From Fragilaria radians (Eukaryota > Bacillariophyta > Fragilariophyceae > Fragilariales > Fragilariaceae), in assembly GCA_900642245.1 (NCBI GenBank), contig CAAAJI010000028.1, forward strand, positions 89,395 through 134,209: a stretch of DNA of 44,815 nt. Direction: 5' to 3'. The notes under the pieces are model-generated. The model searched no databases. It was not told the origin of the DNA and saw only the letters and a program-made list of their open reading frames with translations. How positions within the stretch are numbered: the stretch's first letter is position 1; the number at the start of each line of letters is the position of its first letter. The position numbers and the translations under genes were made by a program. Positions 32,858-42,497 of the stretch are shown in pieces.

Positions 32858-33922
32858 GATAGGAAAGATTTATGTTTTCGATTTTTTGTTCCTGTGTTTA
32901 TTATGATATTTTCTTCCAAATGATCGCAAGAAGACGAACAATTTTACAAACGATTCGATATAGGGCCCAGAAACCCAAACTCTAATTATTCAAACGCCTC
33001 TCTGATTAGTTATTCTGGACTCGGTCATGGATAAATACTGCCCTTGCAGCGTCTAATAAAAAAAGCCCTTCTGAAAGCCATCAAAAGATGTGGAATAGTA
33101 GTCAGAGCAATTCAGATTGCTTCATATTCCAAATGAAGTTGAAAATTAATCAACCTGTAGTCAAGTACAACAAGCATTCTTTTTTTTCAAGTTAGCTTTC
33201 AATTAAAAACAAAAAAAACTTCCCATGACTCAGCAAGAACAGGTCAAGTCAAAATTTTGGATGCTGTAAATGATTTAAAGCTTTGCATTGCTCTCGTAAT
33301 TGAAATCATCTTGACATCTTTGGATATTTCATACTCGGGATAAATTATTCTTTCAAGATGTAGTCTTATAACAGAGTCACCGTGAGAGGAAACTAGAAAA
33401 AGACATACTGCATTTTTTATTCTTCATTGACGCAATAAGCATTTCTTCCTTCAAACTAGGAAGAAATTTCACAATATTTCGACACTATGTTCCCACGTTT
33501 CCTAGCTAATGGTATACTAAAATTCAAAGCAACTCCTTACTTTCTGTGTACTATTGTTGAATCAACTATTATCTTAACTCCTTAATCCTGCAGTCAAAGA
33601 GGATTAAGTATGTCCTGTCCTTACTGAAACTTCACACTGTCTTTATGTGTCACGTGTAGTTTGTACAAGATTCCATAAAAATCTAGCTAACTTTGTGATT
33701 TGCATTGAAACCGCTCAAGCTGAGATGTTAATTTGATCTAAATTGAGGTGCTCACTGTGATTATTTGAGGCACACGGTTGCATCATAGAAATAGTGATTT
33801 ATGACAATAAAAGGATTAGATGCACAAGTCACGGAGAAAATTTCATACCGAACTGAAATGACATGTACCTTTGCCTTTTGTTTAAAAAAGTTTGTCAGAT
33901 GTCTTTTGATCAAAGAAAATGG
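32858..33922. other. Spacer, no gene recognised
   Basis: About 1.1 kb between two minus-strand genes. The left ~150 bp should hold the lactate dehydrogenase promoter, and the right end the 3' signals of the ABC1 kinase gene. Homopolymer T and A runs occur at 33180-33220. Nothing else is recognised. Confidence 0.45.
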
Positions 33923-35851
33923 CTAAAATACACGTTTCTGCCAATCCAAAATGTTTTTTTCCATCTTTTGGACCCATTTACCCCATTCATCCTTCATGTA
34001 CACTCCACTTCCCTTAATCTCAACAATAAATGGAGCAGCGCTCGAAATAAAATCGAATTCAGGGTCTAGAGACTTTCCAACACCGTCCATTTGTGATAAC
34101 GCACGTGCAACAAACGCATATTCAGCTGGGAGTTGGAAAAACTCGATGATTTCAGAATCCTTGACCTTCTTGTCATCATTGTCTGAGGTATCTGGTGCAA
34201 TTCGTTCTTTTACTGCATACCCAGCTTTCCTCAGTTTTCTCTGTTTCACAGATACCTTGCCAGTATCAAAGTTATCCTGAACCTTGGAGCGGATTAGTTT
34301 GAAATCAGCTCCGTCCTTCAGTACCTTCATCTTCTGAAAAGCGTCGACGCAACGATCGGCGTCATAATCAACTATCGCTTCAATAACCTCCAGAATACCA
34401 CTTGCCTGATCAGGTTGTAAAGCGCATGCTTGACCAAAATCATACATGACCAATCGGGGTTTCCCATCTTCCATTATTTCGACTCCTAAATTTCCTGGAT
34501 GAGGATCTGTGGAAAAAAATCGATTCGCACAAAACGATCGAAGATATGTCCTTGCCAAGCAATCTGCCAAATATTCACGACTTTCCATGCTTACGTTACA
34601 GAGATCTAACTTGGTTTTATCCGTAATTTTGATTGATGGTACGTATTCCATCACCAAAGCTCGTTCGGACGAAATCTCTTTATGTACGTAAGGAGTACGC
34701 AACCATGATGCGGCACTGGGTAAGTTGTTTCCATCTAAAGACTTCGCTACTGCTTCCACTACCATCCCACCCTTTCCCAAGCCAAAATCAGCGTTAAAAC
34801 GGAAACAATTTTCAGCTTCGTCTCGGTAGTCAATTTCGCGATAGAGGATATTCTTGGCATCGTCAAAGATTTCTGTCCACGATTGGGATACACCCCCCAC
34901 ATTGCCCCAGGATCCTGAGAATTTATCCACGGCTCGTGCAATTTTGCTCAGGAGAATCAAATCTTGATCATAAATTTCTCGAAGGTACGGGCGCTGCAAT
35001 TTGATAGCTACCGTTTCGTTGTTGTTTCGTAACGTTGCTCGGTGAACCTGCCCCAGGCTAGCGGCAGCCAACGGTTTAGTATCTATATCTGATATAATAG
35101 AATAAAATGCTTCAGCAGAGCCAAATGCAGAAAACGCTAGGTCCAAAGCATCCTGTCCTGCTTTGGCAGGAACTTTATCCTGTAATCGTTCCATTGCGGT
35201 TGCCCATTCCGTAGGAAGTAAGTTTTCTCGACATGAGAGTATTTGACCTAGTTTAATGTACAGAGGACCAAGCTTCAATAATGAATCCGCAAAAATGACT
35301 CCACTCCTGCTCCTTAATTCAGCCTTTTTGGTACCCCGGGCAAATGACTGTCGTATCCAATAAGGAAGTAAATTAAGACAAATCATAACCACAGCACGGC
35401 CACGAGCTGCTGGTTGCTGAGCGTATCGACTCCATTCAGACGTTGCATCGATTGCTTGTCGCTTTTTCACTTGTCGGCTGTGAATTAAGCTCGTCAAAAC
35501 AACGTAAACGAACACCGAGGCAACAATGGGTCGAATTAACACTTTTGATGAACGAAACGTCGCTGCCGATGCTCGTCTCGGAAGAAGTAAAATGGAAGAT
35601 AGTATGGATAGGACCTTCTTGTTTTTGTTAAACCACGCACCTCTATCAGTGCTAGATCTCCGATAGTATTGTTGGATATTTTCGAACTCATACCTTGGTT
35701 GTCTCAACGGTACCAATGGGCCTTGCCTTTCCTCCCGATGATTTCTCCGATACCCCAACTTACAGAAATTGGATACGCGAGTGGATGGAGAGCTTAAGAA
35801 CTGAAATGCAGACGAAAGAGTGAAGAGAAAGCAGAAAACCATACACTTCAT
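33923..35851 (-). CDS. ABC1/UbiB-family atypical kinase, predicted plastid-targeted
   Basis: The product is 642 aa from ATG 35849-35851; the frame runs 48 codons further upstream only to a GTG, and this ATG opens a clear signal peptide (MKCMVFCFLFTLSSAFQF). Cleavage at SSA-FQF is an ASAFAP-like plastid site. A transmembrane segment at about 104-122 follows. The ABC1 kinase landmarks are complete: KLGQ (200-203), AAASLGQVHRA (262-272), Lys284 (VAIK), EIDYRDEAEN, HPGN (451-454) and DFG (471-473). Members in plastids (ABC1K) control prenylquinone and tocopherol metabolism in plastoglobules and thylakoids; UbiB relatives serve ubiquinone synthesis. Intact motifs predict ATP binding. The C-terminal ~150 residues are family-specific. 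No intron is seen. Confidence 0.92.
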   Translation of the reverse strand: MKCMVFCFLFTLSSAFQFLSSPSTRVSNFCKLGYRRNHREERQGPLVPLRQPRYEFENIQQYYRRSSTDRGAWFNKNKKVLSILSSILLLPRRASAATFRSSKVLIRPIVASVFVYVVLTSLIHSRQVKKRQAIDATSEWSRYAQQPAARGRAVVMICLNLLPYWIRQSFARGTKKAELRSRSGVIFADSLLKLGPLYIKLGQILSCRENLLPTEWATAMERLQDKVPAKAGQDALDLAFSAFGSAEAFYSIISDIDTKPLAAASLGQVHRATLRNNNETVAIKLQRPYLREIYDQDLILLSKIARAVDKFSGSWGNVGGVSQSWTEIFDDAKNILYREIDYRDEAENCFRFNADFGLGKGGMVVEAVAKSLDGNNLPSAASWLRTPYVHKEISSERALVMEYVPSIKITDKTKLDLCNVSMESREYLADCLARTYLRSFCANRFFSTDPHPGNLGVEIMEDGKPRLVMYDFGQACALQPDQASGILEVIEAIVDYDADRCVDAFQKMKVLKDGADFKLIRSKVQDNFDTGKVSVKQRKLRKAGYAVKERIAPDTSDNDDKKVKDSEIIEFFQLPAEYAFVARALSQMDGVGKSLDPEFDFISSAAPFIVEIKGSGVYMKDEWGKWVQKMEKNILDWQKRVF

Positions 35852-38354
35852 GGTAAAGCAGTTAGGCAGGAAATATTGAATCACAATTTTATAACACGAA
35901 CACCTCAAATACGTACTACTACTACTGTCAGTAGTTTTAGGTTGAAGTATATTGCGAATCAAATCAGAGCTCTGTGCCCTCCAATTCAGAGGCACTTTGG
36001 GAACTGTAACTTGAGTTGTGTAGAGATTTAAAAAAAGAGCGCAAATTTAACATATGAATAAAAATTGAGCATGAGAAATATTTTGAAACTAAAGGGAAAA
36101 TGGTAAATAAGCCAAAGGGAGTGTGATTCGCACAATGACAATATGCGAATCCCTCCGGCTCATAACCCAAAACATGAGCTCAAGGAAGAACAAGATTCAG
36201 TCCAATCGCGGCTAAAAACCCAACTAGCTTGAAGTTAACTGATACAACATCATAGCACAACACCAGAAATCTTTACACATGGTACCGTTTGAATTCAACG
36301 CTGTAGAGCAAACAGGAGGAATATTTCATCTCTCGCACACGTCCATTCATCAAAGGTCGCCCACTTGTAAAGCCAATGTCACATACCACCTAATCAGGTT
36401 ATGAAATGTAACAATTTGAATTCTATAAAATAGTAATCAGTATTATAGTAAAGTAAGATTGAGTATGCCATACATCAAAGCGGCAAATCCACACAGTGAC
36501 AAAGAGGATTTTACCTACAATGAAGCTGGAATATAGGATGCTTGGCTTCTCATTTCCTCGCAATAATGTTTCTTGCATTCTTGACCTTTAATAGTGTCTC
36601 GTCATTTTTTAACTGAATTGGCTACAAGGTGTTTGTGTGTCTTAAGTAAGTCATTAGCCTCCTAAGGCTTTATGCATTCTAACCTTAGTGCAAATGAAAG
36701 TAAGAGAGAGCTGCTGAATGAATCATTTCAAACATTGAGTGGTTAACGATGCGTTCAAAATTGGCTGGTCAAGAAACTCTACAATTGAAAAAACAAATGT
36801 CATTTACAAACCGTTGAATCTATTCTAGGAAGGTGTATTCCTTTTCATCAAAGGAACTTAATAGACTTAGTGTGGAATAAAGCCAAGTACGTATACAATA
36901 GCAAGGGAAGTGTCATTTTACCTTAAGGCAAGCACCGTTATTACTAAGAATGTGTTGAACGGTTCCTAAAGTGAAGGCAAATATTCTACACCACTAAGGC
37001 AGGAAAATATTTTGATCAATGAAAAGAGAAATCAGTTTTAGCACTGTTTGTCACTACTAAAATTCGATTTTGTCTTGCTTTTCGTGTGACTTCAAGCAAA
37101 TTAATCACAAAAGGTGATGTTGAGCATGTCCCAGCACTAGCGCAAACCGATCAACCTAATGTGTAAGGGATGATAATGAGAAACAAGTATATCGAGCTTA
37201 ATTTCAAATACTTGCCTTCTGAATTTAAAACTTTAAGTCACCTAGAGGATTGTTGTCCTAAACAATACCGCGATGGATTTATTCGCCAGTATTCTTGTCG
37301 ACTTCCAATTAATATGTTGATGTAGGTTTTTCATCGTATTGTGAACCTTCTTCATGTGAAGTGTCACGAGCTGGCGAATTTTTTCCATTAATTCCTTGAT
37401 TTACGAAGTATCCATACGTCAAGCTACCATAAAGGAAATAAATCCTATGGCTTTCAGATTTTTCATTTTAGGACAATCAATGTCATTCTTTTTGATTCCT
37501 TAATTGATTACTTTTTTGTTTGTCAACTATCAATTTGAGGTGAATTCGATTTTCCCAGCAACAACCTTTTCAACATTTTTTAACATCCTCAGCGTAGAAA
37601 TAAATATCTGGTCTTTATTTTTGTAGAGTCAAAATTTCACACCACTCCCTTCAATCCTCACATTTCAGATGTAACTTGTTTTTCTGTCGTTTCGTCAGAA
37701 AGATGGTCTGATAATGCAAGGGTTATGAACTGAGAGTCTTCAGTATTCCTATGTCTCATTCCTGACAGTATTTGTAGGCACTTTTCTGAGTGTAACCTAG
37801 TTAAAACGAACAATAACAAAAAGATAAGCCATTCGTTTGAGTATAACTACACTTATTTTGATGCATGCTGCTGGGCTCTTGCTAGTGTTATGTTGTAGCG
37901 AGTATCACTTCAGACGAATACATAGATTTTCTTGCGGTATTAAAATTCAGAAATCCATACTGCTTAGTCATACATCACTGACATTCCGAATGGCAACTAT
38001 TGTTTGCTTAAGTATCCTTACGGGGTACCAAATCTACAACTGTCCTTTATTACATGACGTGCTGTGCCTTTTATTAAACAGCAATTTACGAGATGTCCCT
38101 GCTTTCAGCAGAGTGAGAGAAAATGAGGGATTTGGAATCAAAACCTAAAACTAATTTCTGTTGGAAAGAAATTCCAAAATCATTACAGATCACATTTATC
38201 TGCAACACATTGACTAACTTCAATTGTTGTATTGCTCTAGACTTGAAACTCAGCTTTAATCCGTTAACTTAAAAAAATTAAAAAGCCTAAAGGTCCACCC
38301 CTAATGTTCGTACAATTATTTAGCTACAAAATTCAATCATTACTTTATTAAGAA
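35852..38354. other. Spacer, no gene recognised
   Basis: 2.5 kb of AT-rich DNA between two minus-strand genes. The one longer frame (37837-38148, plus) begins at a TTG, is hydrophobic and has no recognisable family, so it is not called. The left few hundred bases should include the ABC1 kinase promoter. Confidence 0.45.
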
Positions 38355-41300
38355 CTAAGGGGTTACTTCTTTTGTAGTTTGACGCTTGGCTTTCCGCAAT
38401 GTTGGGGAAAAAAACTTCAAGAGCCTTGGTTGGGTTTTGACTTTGTCTTCAATAACAGAATTATTTTTTCCAGTTTTCTCCTTCGAATCAGGAATGCTCA
38501 TTTGCAAGGCTTCAATTCGGTATCTTATTGCTTCACATTCTGTATGGTCGTCACCAAAGACCTGAATCAGTGATGCGAGTAATCGTTGATACATTCTCAA
38601 CCCTTTGTCATTATTTCCAAGGTTTTGGTTTGATTCCGCGAGATTTTCCATAGTGCTGCGCACAGATTCGTGAGTATCTTGAAGAAACATTTGTTGTGTT
38701 GACAAAATGGATTCAAGGAGAGTGATAGCACCTCCATGGTCCTTGGCATGCATTTTCATCTGGGCAAGATTGGAATTAATGATGGAAATATTGAGATTAG
38801 CAGCATACCTTTCGCCATGTGATCTGCCATAAAGCGAAAGGCTCAAAACAGATTGTTGAACGCTTAATGATTGATCAAAAAGTTCCAGAGCTGCTTCTGG
38901 CTCTCCTGCAATAAAGTGTATACACCCTAGATTATTTAAAATCTCAGAGGTTCGCATTAAATCAGCCGTGTCCTTACTGATTCGCTTCGATGACTCTAGA
39001 CAAATTTCAAGTGCATTTCGAGCCCTTGTTCTGTGACCCAAGGCAAACAAACAGATACCAATTTTTATTTTTGTTTCCAATGCTTCAGAATTAAGGCTTC
39101 CATCAGGGGACTTTCGGCTCTCTGCTGCTTTTTCGAAGGAGGATAAGGCTTTGTTGAAATCCTTTTTGAGAAGATGTATTAAACCAATATTATGCATGAT
39201 ATTACCAATGTAGGTTTGCATTCTGTATTCAACTTTTCTATCTATTTCATTTTCGTTCCAGAGTCTCGATTTGAATGCTTCCCTGTATGCATACAAAATA
39301 TCGTCGTATAATTCCAGCGCATCTTCGAATTCATCATGGCGCAAATGCTCAAGGGCATCACATTCGAGTTCCTTGATCTGATTGAGGGCTCCAATAACAT
39401 GCATGTTATCAACATCTACCGGAAGGACATTTCGACGTCTTGAAGGATTTCCTGAAATCCCCATTGATGCTTCAGTTGAAGCGTGAAATAATAAATTCCT
39501 CCTCATGATTCGATTTCTCCATATCGCATTTCCTACTTGGTTAAAACCATGGAGAGTGGTCGCATCTCTATCTTTACCAAGTAATAAGGATATCAAAACA
39601 TCGCCTTTGCAGATACCGTTCTCGTCATCAAGACTATTTACCAAGAAAGGTGCTTTATTCGATTGTATTTCAGTACCTAAACTAGCGATTGAAACAATAT
39701 CTGACATGATTTCGAGGCCTTCCCGACCAGAAACATCCGTCAAGACAGAATTCTGTTTTTCAATAACATTAACTGGGATGTTTGATGAAATTTGGATTTG
39801 ATTCTCGTTCGTTGAATTTTCTGTGTTCAAAAGAGTGGATGATGGTTCATCAATTGTCTTCGCCTCAGAGGAAAGTGGAGATACTACTGGTTGAAACGCT
39901 CCACAAGAATCTTCAACCACATCAGGTGGAACGTCATCCACACTAATTGCATTCTCTTGATTATCCTTTGGATATGAAGTACTATTTCTACCACACATTT
40001 CGTCGCACTCAGGCATTTTATCCAATTTTAGGTCTGATTGGAACGTTTCTCTGGTATTTAAGTTAGAGGAGTTAATTTGTGATATTGATGCTTCAGGAAT
40101 ATGGGATTGAATGATTGAAGGCGATACAGAATCCAACTTGGAACCTGTAGAATCAGTATTAAGTACAGTCGGTTCTTCCGACCCATTGTCAATTCCAATA
40201 TCTTCATCTTTCGGCACTAATTTACCATCGATCATAGGAGCTGATGTCTTCTCCATAGTTATGTTGACGCCTGTATTACAAGAAACTTCTACTAACTTGC
40301 CTCCACCATCGATTGCATCTGAATCGGTGCCTTCATGCTTGCCCCCTGCAGCCAGATTTTCTTGGCTCTCAGCGGGGTTTGGATTTGCTGATTCATTTTT
40401 GTTATGAACAGCGCTTGTAGCACTCATTAAATCAGAAGATTTAGAATCCATTAATCCATCGTCAAAAGCTTTGGTTGAGTATACTTGCACCATGGACTTG
40501 TCAGCGACATTTTCAGTATTCTGAGCCTCGTCAAAATTTCTCTCTTTCTTCTCAGTACTTTCTTTCATGGTAGCAATTGTAGAAGGCGACACTGGATCTT
40601 TTTCAACTACGGACACATCTTTGATCAGATTTTCATTCGAAATTTCTTCTTCCTTATTTTCTTTTGAAATATCCTCATTTTCGACAGGTATACAATGATT
40701 ATTTTCGATTCCAGAGGGAGTAGATGAGAGCGAAAGACGTCCAACTGTATCAGTTTTTGTCGCAACATCTTCATTGGCACTTTCATTAGAAGTGCTTGAT
40801 TCCTTAATAGAGCTTTCGTTCTCTCCATCTCTTTCCAGCGTTGATTGATCATCACTTTCTACTATGATGATTTTCTTTTCATCGCCAGGTGACTCTTCGC
40901 CGTCATTGCGAATAAAGGTCATGTCTTTAGACGACTTTGCGCTTTCTTTTTTTGTCACCATAGGAATATGGACGGGGACGACGCGATTGACACAATAGTT
41001 TACCTTACGTTTTTCTGCCATAGATTTTGCTTCAAAACTCGGACCGTGACTTGGAGAGAGCTTACTGCTTGACTCATTCTTCATACTCTCTAGGTGAGTT
41101 TTGGTTATAGCCTTCACTTTGGCTTCGCGTTCCTTTCTTGCAAGTTCCTTTTCCACCTTCAATTCTATTGGTATCGTTGCCACAGGTAGAGACTCCAGCT
41201 GATTCGTCGCCTCGGAATGATTTGGAGATTCGGGTACATGATCATCGGTTACCACTACGGTGTCATAATTTTTGACTTCAAGCGAAGTAGCAGTATCATC

Positions 41301-42497
41301 ATGACGTACTTCAGAATCTAGAGCTTGCGACACTTCTGTGACTTTATTTTCTCCAAGCTTATCTTTCGATTTCCCCATTAACATTTTCTCTACAGCAGCA
41401 CCCGCAGCTTCCACGGATGCGATACTTGCTGCTGCCAAGGAAGAAGCAGCAATTTTTGAAAAGAAAGCAGCATCACGAAGAACTTCAGAAATAGATACAT
41501 TCTCTTGGGCTTTCTCAGAGAGTTCAAGATCTCTGGATACTACTTCTTGCAACTTTCCAATATTAGAGCCCAGTTTGTCAGTTTTGCTCGTAATGGATGT
41601 ATTTCCTTGAAGCTGTACTTTCTTTAACGCAGCCTCTTCCATCTCTTGTCTCAACGATGGTAAGCAAATCGATTCCATTTCAATATTCCCATCCCCTACT
41701 TCGGTAGTCAAAACACTATTTGCTGAATGTTCTTTACTTGGAATTGATTTGTGTTCAATTACTGTTGAAAGGCCAGACTTTGACTTTGACGAATCTTTTT
41801 CTTGAGACTTATGAGCGTATTTCAACCCTTTCTTTTCCAAATCTGAATCAGAGCTTCTGGCCTGAACAATAGCGTCCTCGAACTCATCCATTTCTGCTAG
41901 AATATTACGTTTGGTCGATGTCATCATTATTTCATCGTCAGGTGCATCGGTCTCCAAAAAATCTGGCCTCGAAATTTCTCTTAGTGATCCTGATGACTTT
42001 TTGCTGCTGACAGATTTTTTTGTTGTACCCATCGAGACCTCGTCATCGGGAACATCTAAGCTACTAACAGATGGAGAATAACTTTCTCCCTTTAAGATTC
42101 GCAGCGTCCTTTCTGTCGACGAGTAGTCAACCTTGGGGACCCTCATGGATGTCTCGCCATAACCAGAGTTTGATTTCTTCATGAAACCTTTCTTTTTCTT
42201 TTTAGTACTTTCTTCTTTGATTGGAGTCACCATCATTGGTGTGGGGCTGGTAAGATGAGAAGGAAGTTTAAAATATGTAGGATTTCGTGAGGATGGAGGA
42301 ATGAGCTGGCGCGAAACTTTAGGTGGTTTCTTGATCAGCGCATCACTGTCATTCTCTGAGTCCGAAAAGGCATTTTTTGTATTGCGGGAATCATGTGTTG
42401 GCGTGTTTGGTGTCGAAGATAATGGTGATGGCGGTGCAAGATTGTTCATCATCTGCACTACCTCGGGTGGATGAATAGAGTAATAGTTGTTAGCCAT
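38355..42497 (-). CDS. Large disordered protein with C-terminal TPR repeats
   Basis: The product is 1,380 aa from ATG 42495-42497. Residues 1 to about 1000 are Ser/Glu/Lys-rich low complexity with no globular domain, apart from an Ala-rich helical stretch near 345-375. From about 1035 to 1330 there are tandem tetratricopeptide repeats of the kinesin-light-chain kind: EFEDALELYDDIL, FNKALSSFEKA, EPEAALELFDQSL, HGGAITLLESIL and NDKGLRMYQRLL each end a helix pair. Such repeats bind protein partners, for example motor cargo or scaffold components. The tail is basic. The frame stays open ~36 codons upstream of the ATG without another ATG and with plausible protein sequence, so a 5' exon may be missing. 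No targeting signal is seen. Confidence 0.85.
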   Translation of the reverse strand: MANNYYSIHPPEVVQMMNNLAPPSPLSSTPNTPTHDSRNTKNAFSDSENDSDALIKKPPKVSRQLIPPSSRNPTYFKLPSHLTSPTPMMVTPIKEESTKKKKKGFMKKSNSGYGETSMRVPKVDYSSTERTLRILKGESYSPSVSSLDVPDDEVSMGTTKKSVSSKKSSGSLREISRPDFLETDAPDDEIMMTSTKRNILAEMDEFEDAIVQARSSDSDLEKKGLKYAHKSQEKDSSKSKSGLSTVIEHKSIPSKEHSANSVLTTEVGDGNIEMESICLPSLRQEMEEAALKKVQLQGNTSITSKTDKLGSNIGKLQEVVSRDLELSEKAQENVSISEVLRDAAFFSKIAASSLAAASIASVEAAGAAVEKMLMGKSKDKLGENKVTEVSQALDSEVRHDDTATSLEVKNYDTVVVTDDHVPESPNHSEATNQLESLPVATIPIELKVEKELARKEREAKVKAITKTHLESMKNESSSKLSPSHGPSFEAKSMAEKRKVNYCVNRVVPVHIPMVTKKESAKSSKDMTFIRNDGEESPGDEKKIIIVESDDQSTLERDGENESSIKESSTSNESANEDVATKTDTVGRLSLSSTPSGIENNHCIPVENEDISKENKEEEISNENLIKDVSVVEKDPVSPSTIATMKESTEKKERNFDEAQNTENVADKSMVQVYSTKAFDDGLMDSKSSDLMSATSAVHNKNESANPNPAESQENLAAGGKHEGTDSDAIDGGGKLVEVSCNTGVNITMEKTSAPMIDGKLVPKDEDIGIDNGSEEPTVLNTDSTGSKLDSVSPSIIQSHIPEASISQINSSNLNTRETFQSDLKLDKMPECDEMCGRNSTSYPKDNQENAISVDDVPPDVVEDSCGAFQPVVSPLSSEAKTIDEPSSTLLNTENSTNENQIQISSNIPVNVIEKQNSVLTDVSGREGLEIMSDIVSIASLGTEIQSNKAPFLVNSLDDENGICKGDVLISLLLGKDRDATTLHGFNQVGNAIWRNRIMRRNLLFHASTEASMGISGNPSRRRNVLPVDVDNMHVIGALNQIKELECDALEHLRHDEFEDALELYDDILYAYREAFKSRLWNENEIDRKVEYRMQTYIGNIMHNIGLIHLLKKDFNKALSSFEKAAESRKSPDGSLNSEALETKIKIGICLFALGHRTRARNALEICLESSKRISKDTADLMRTSEILNNLGCIHFIAGEPEAALELFDQSLSVQQSVLSLSLYGRSHGERYAANLNISIINSNLAQMKMHAKDHGGAITLLESILSTQQMFLQDTHESVRSTMENLAESNQNLGNNDKGLRMYQRLLASLIQVFGDDHTECEAIRYRIEALQMSIPDSKEKTGKNNSVIEDKVKTQPRLLKFFSPTLRKAKRQTTKEVTP

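Noticed and set aside
37837..38148. 103-codon plus-strand frame with hydrophobic start
   Set aside because: It begins at TTG, has no recognised family, and its composition fits AT-rich spacer.
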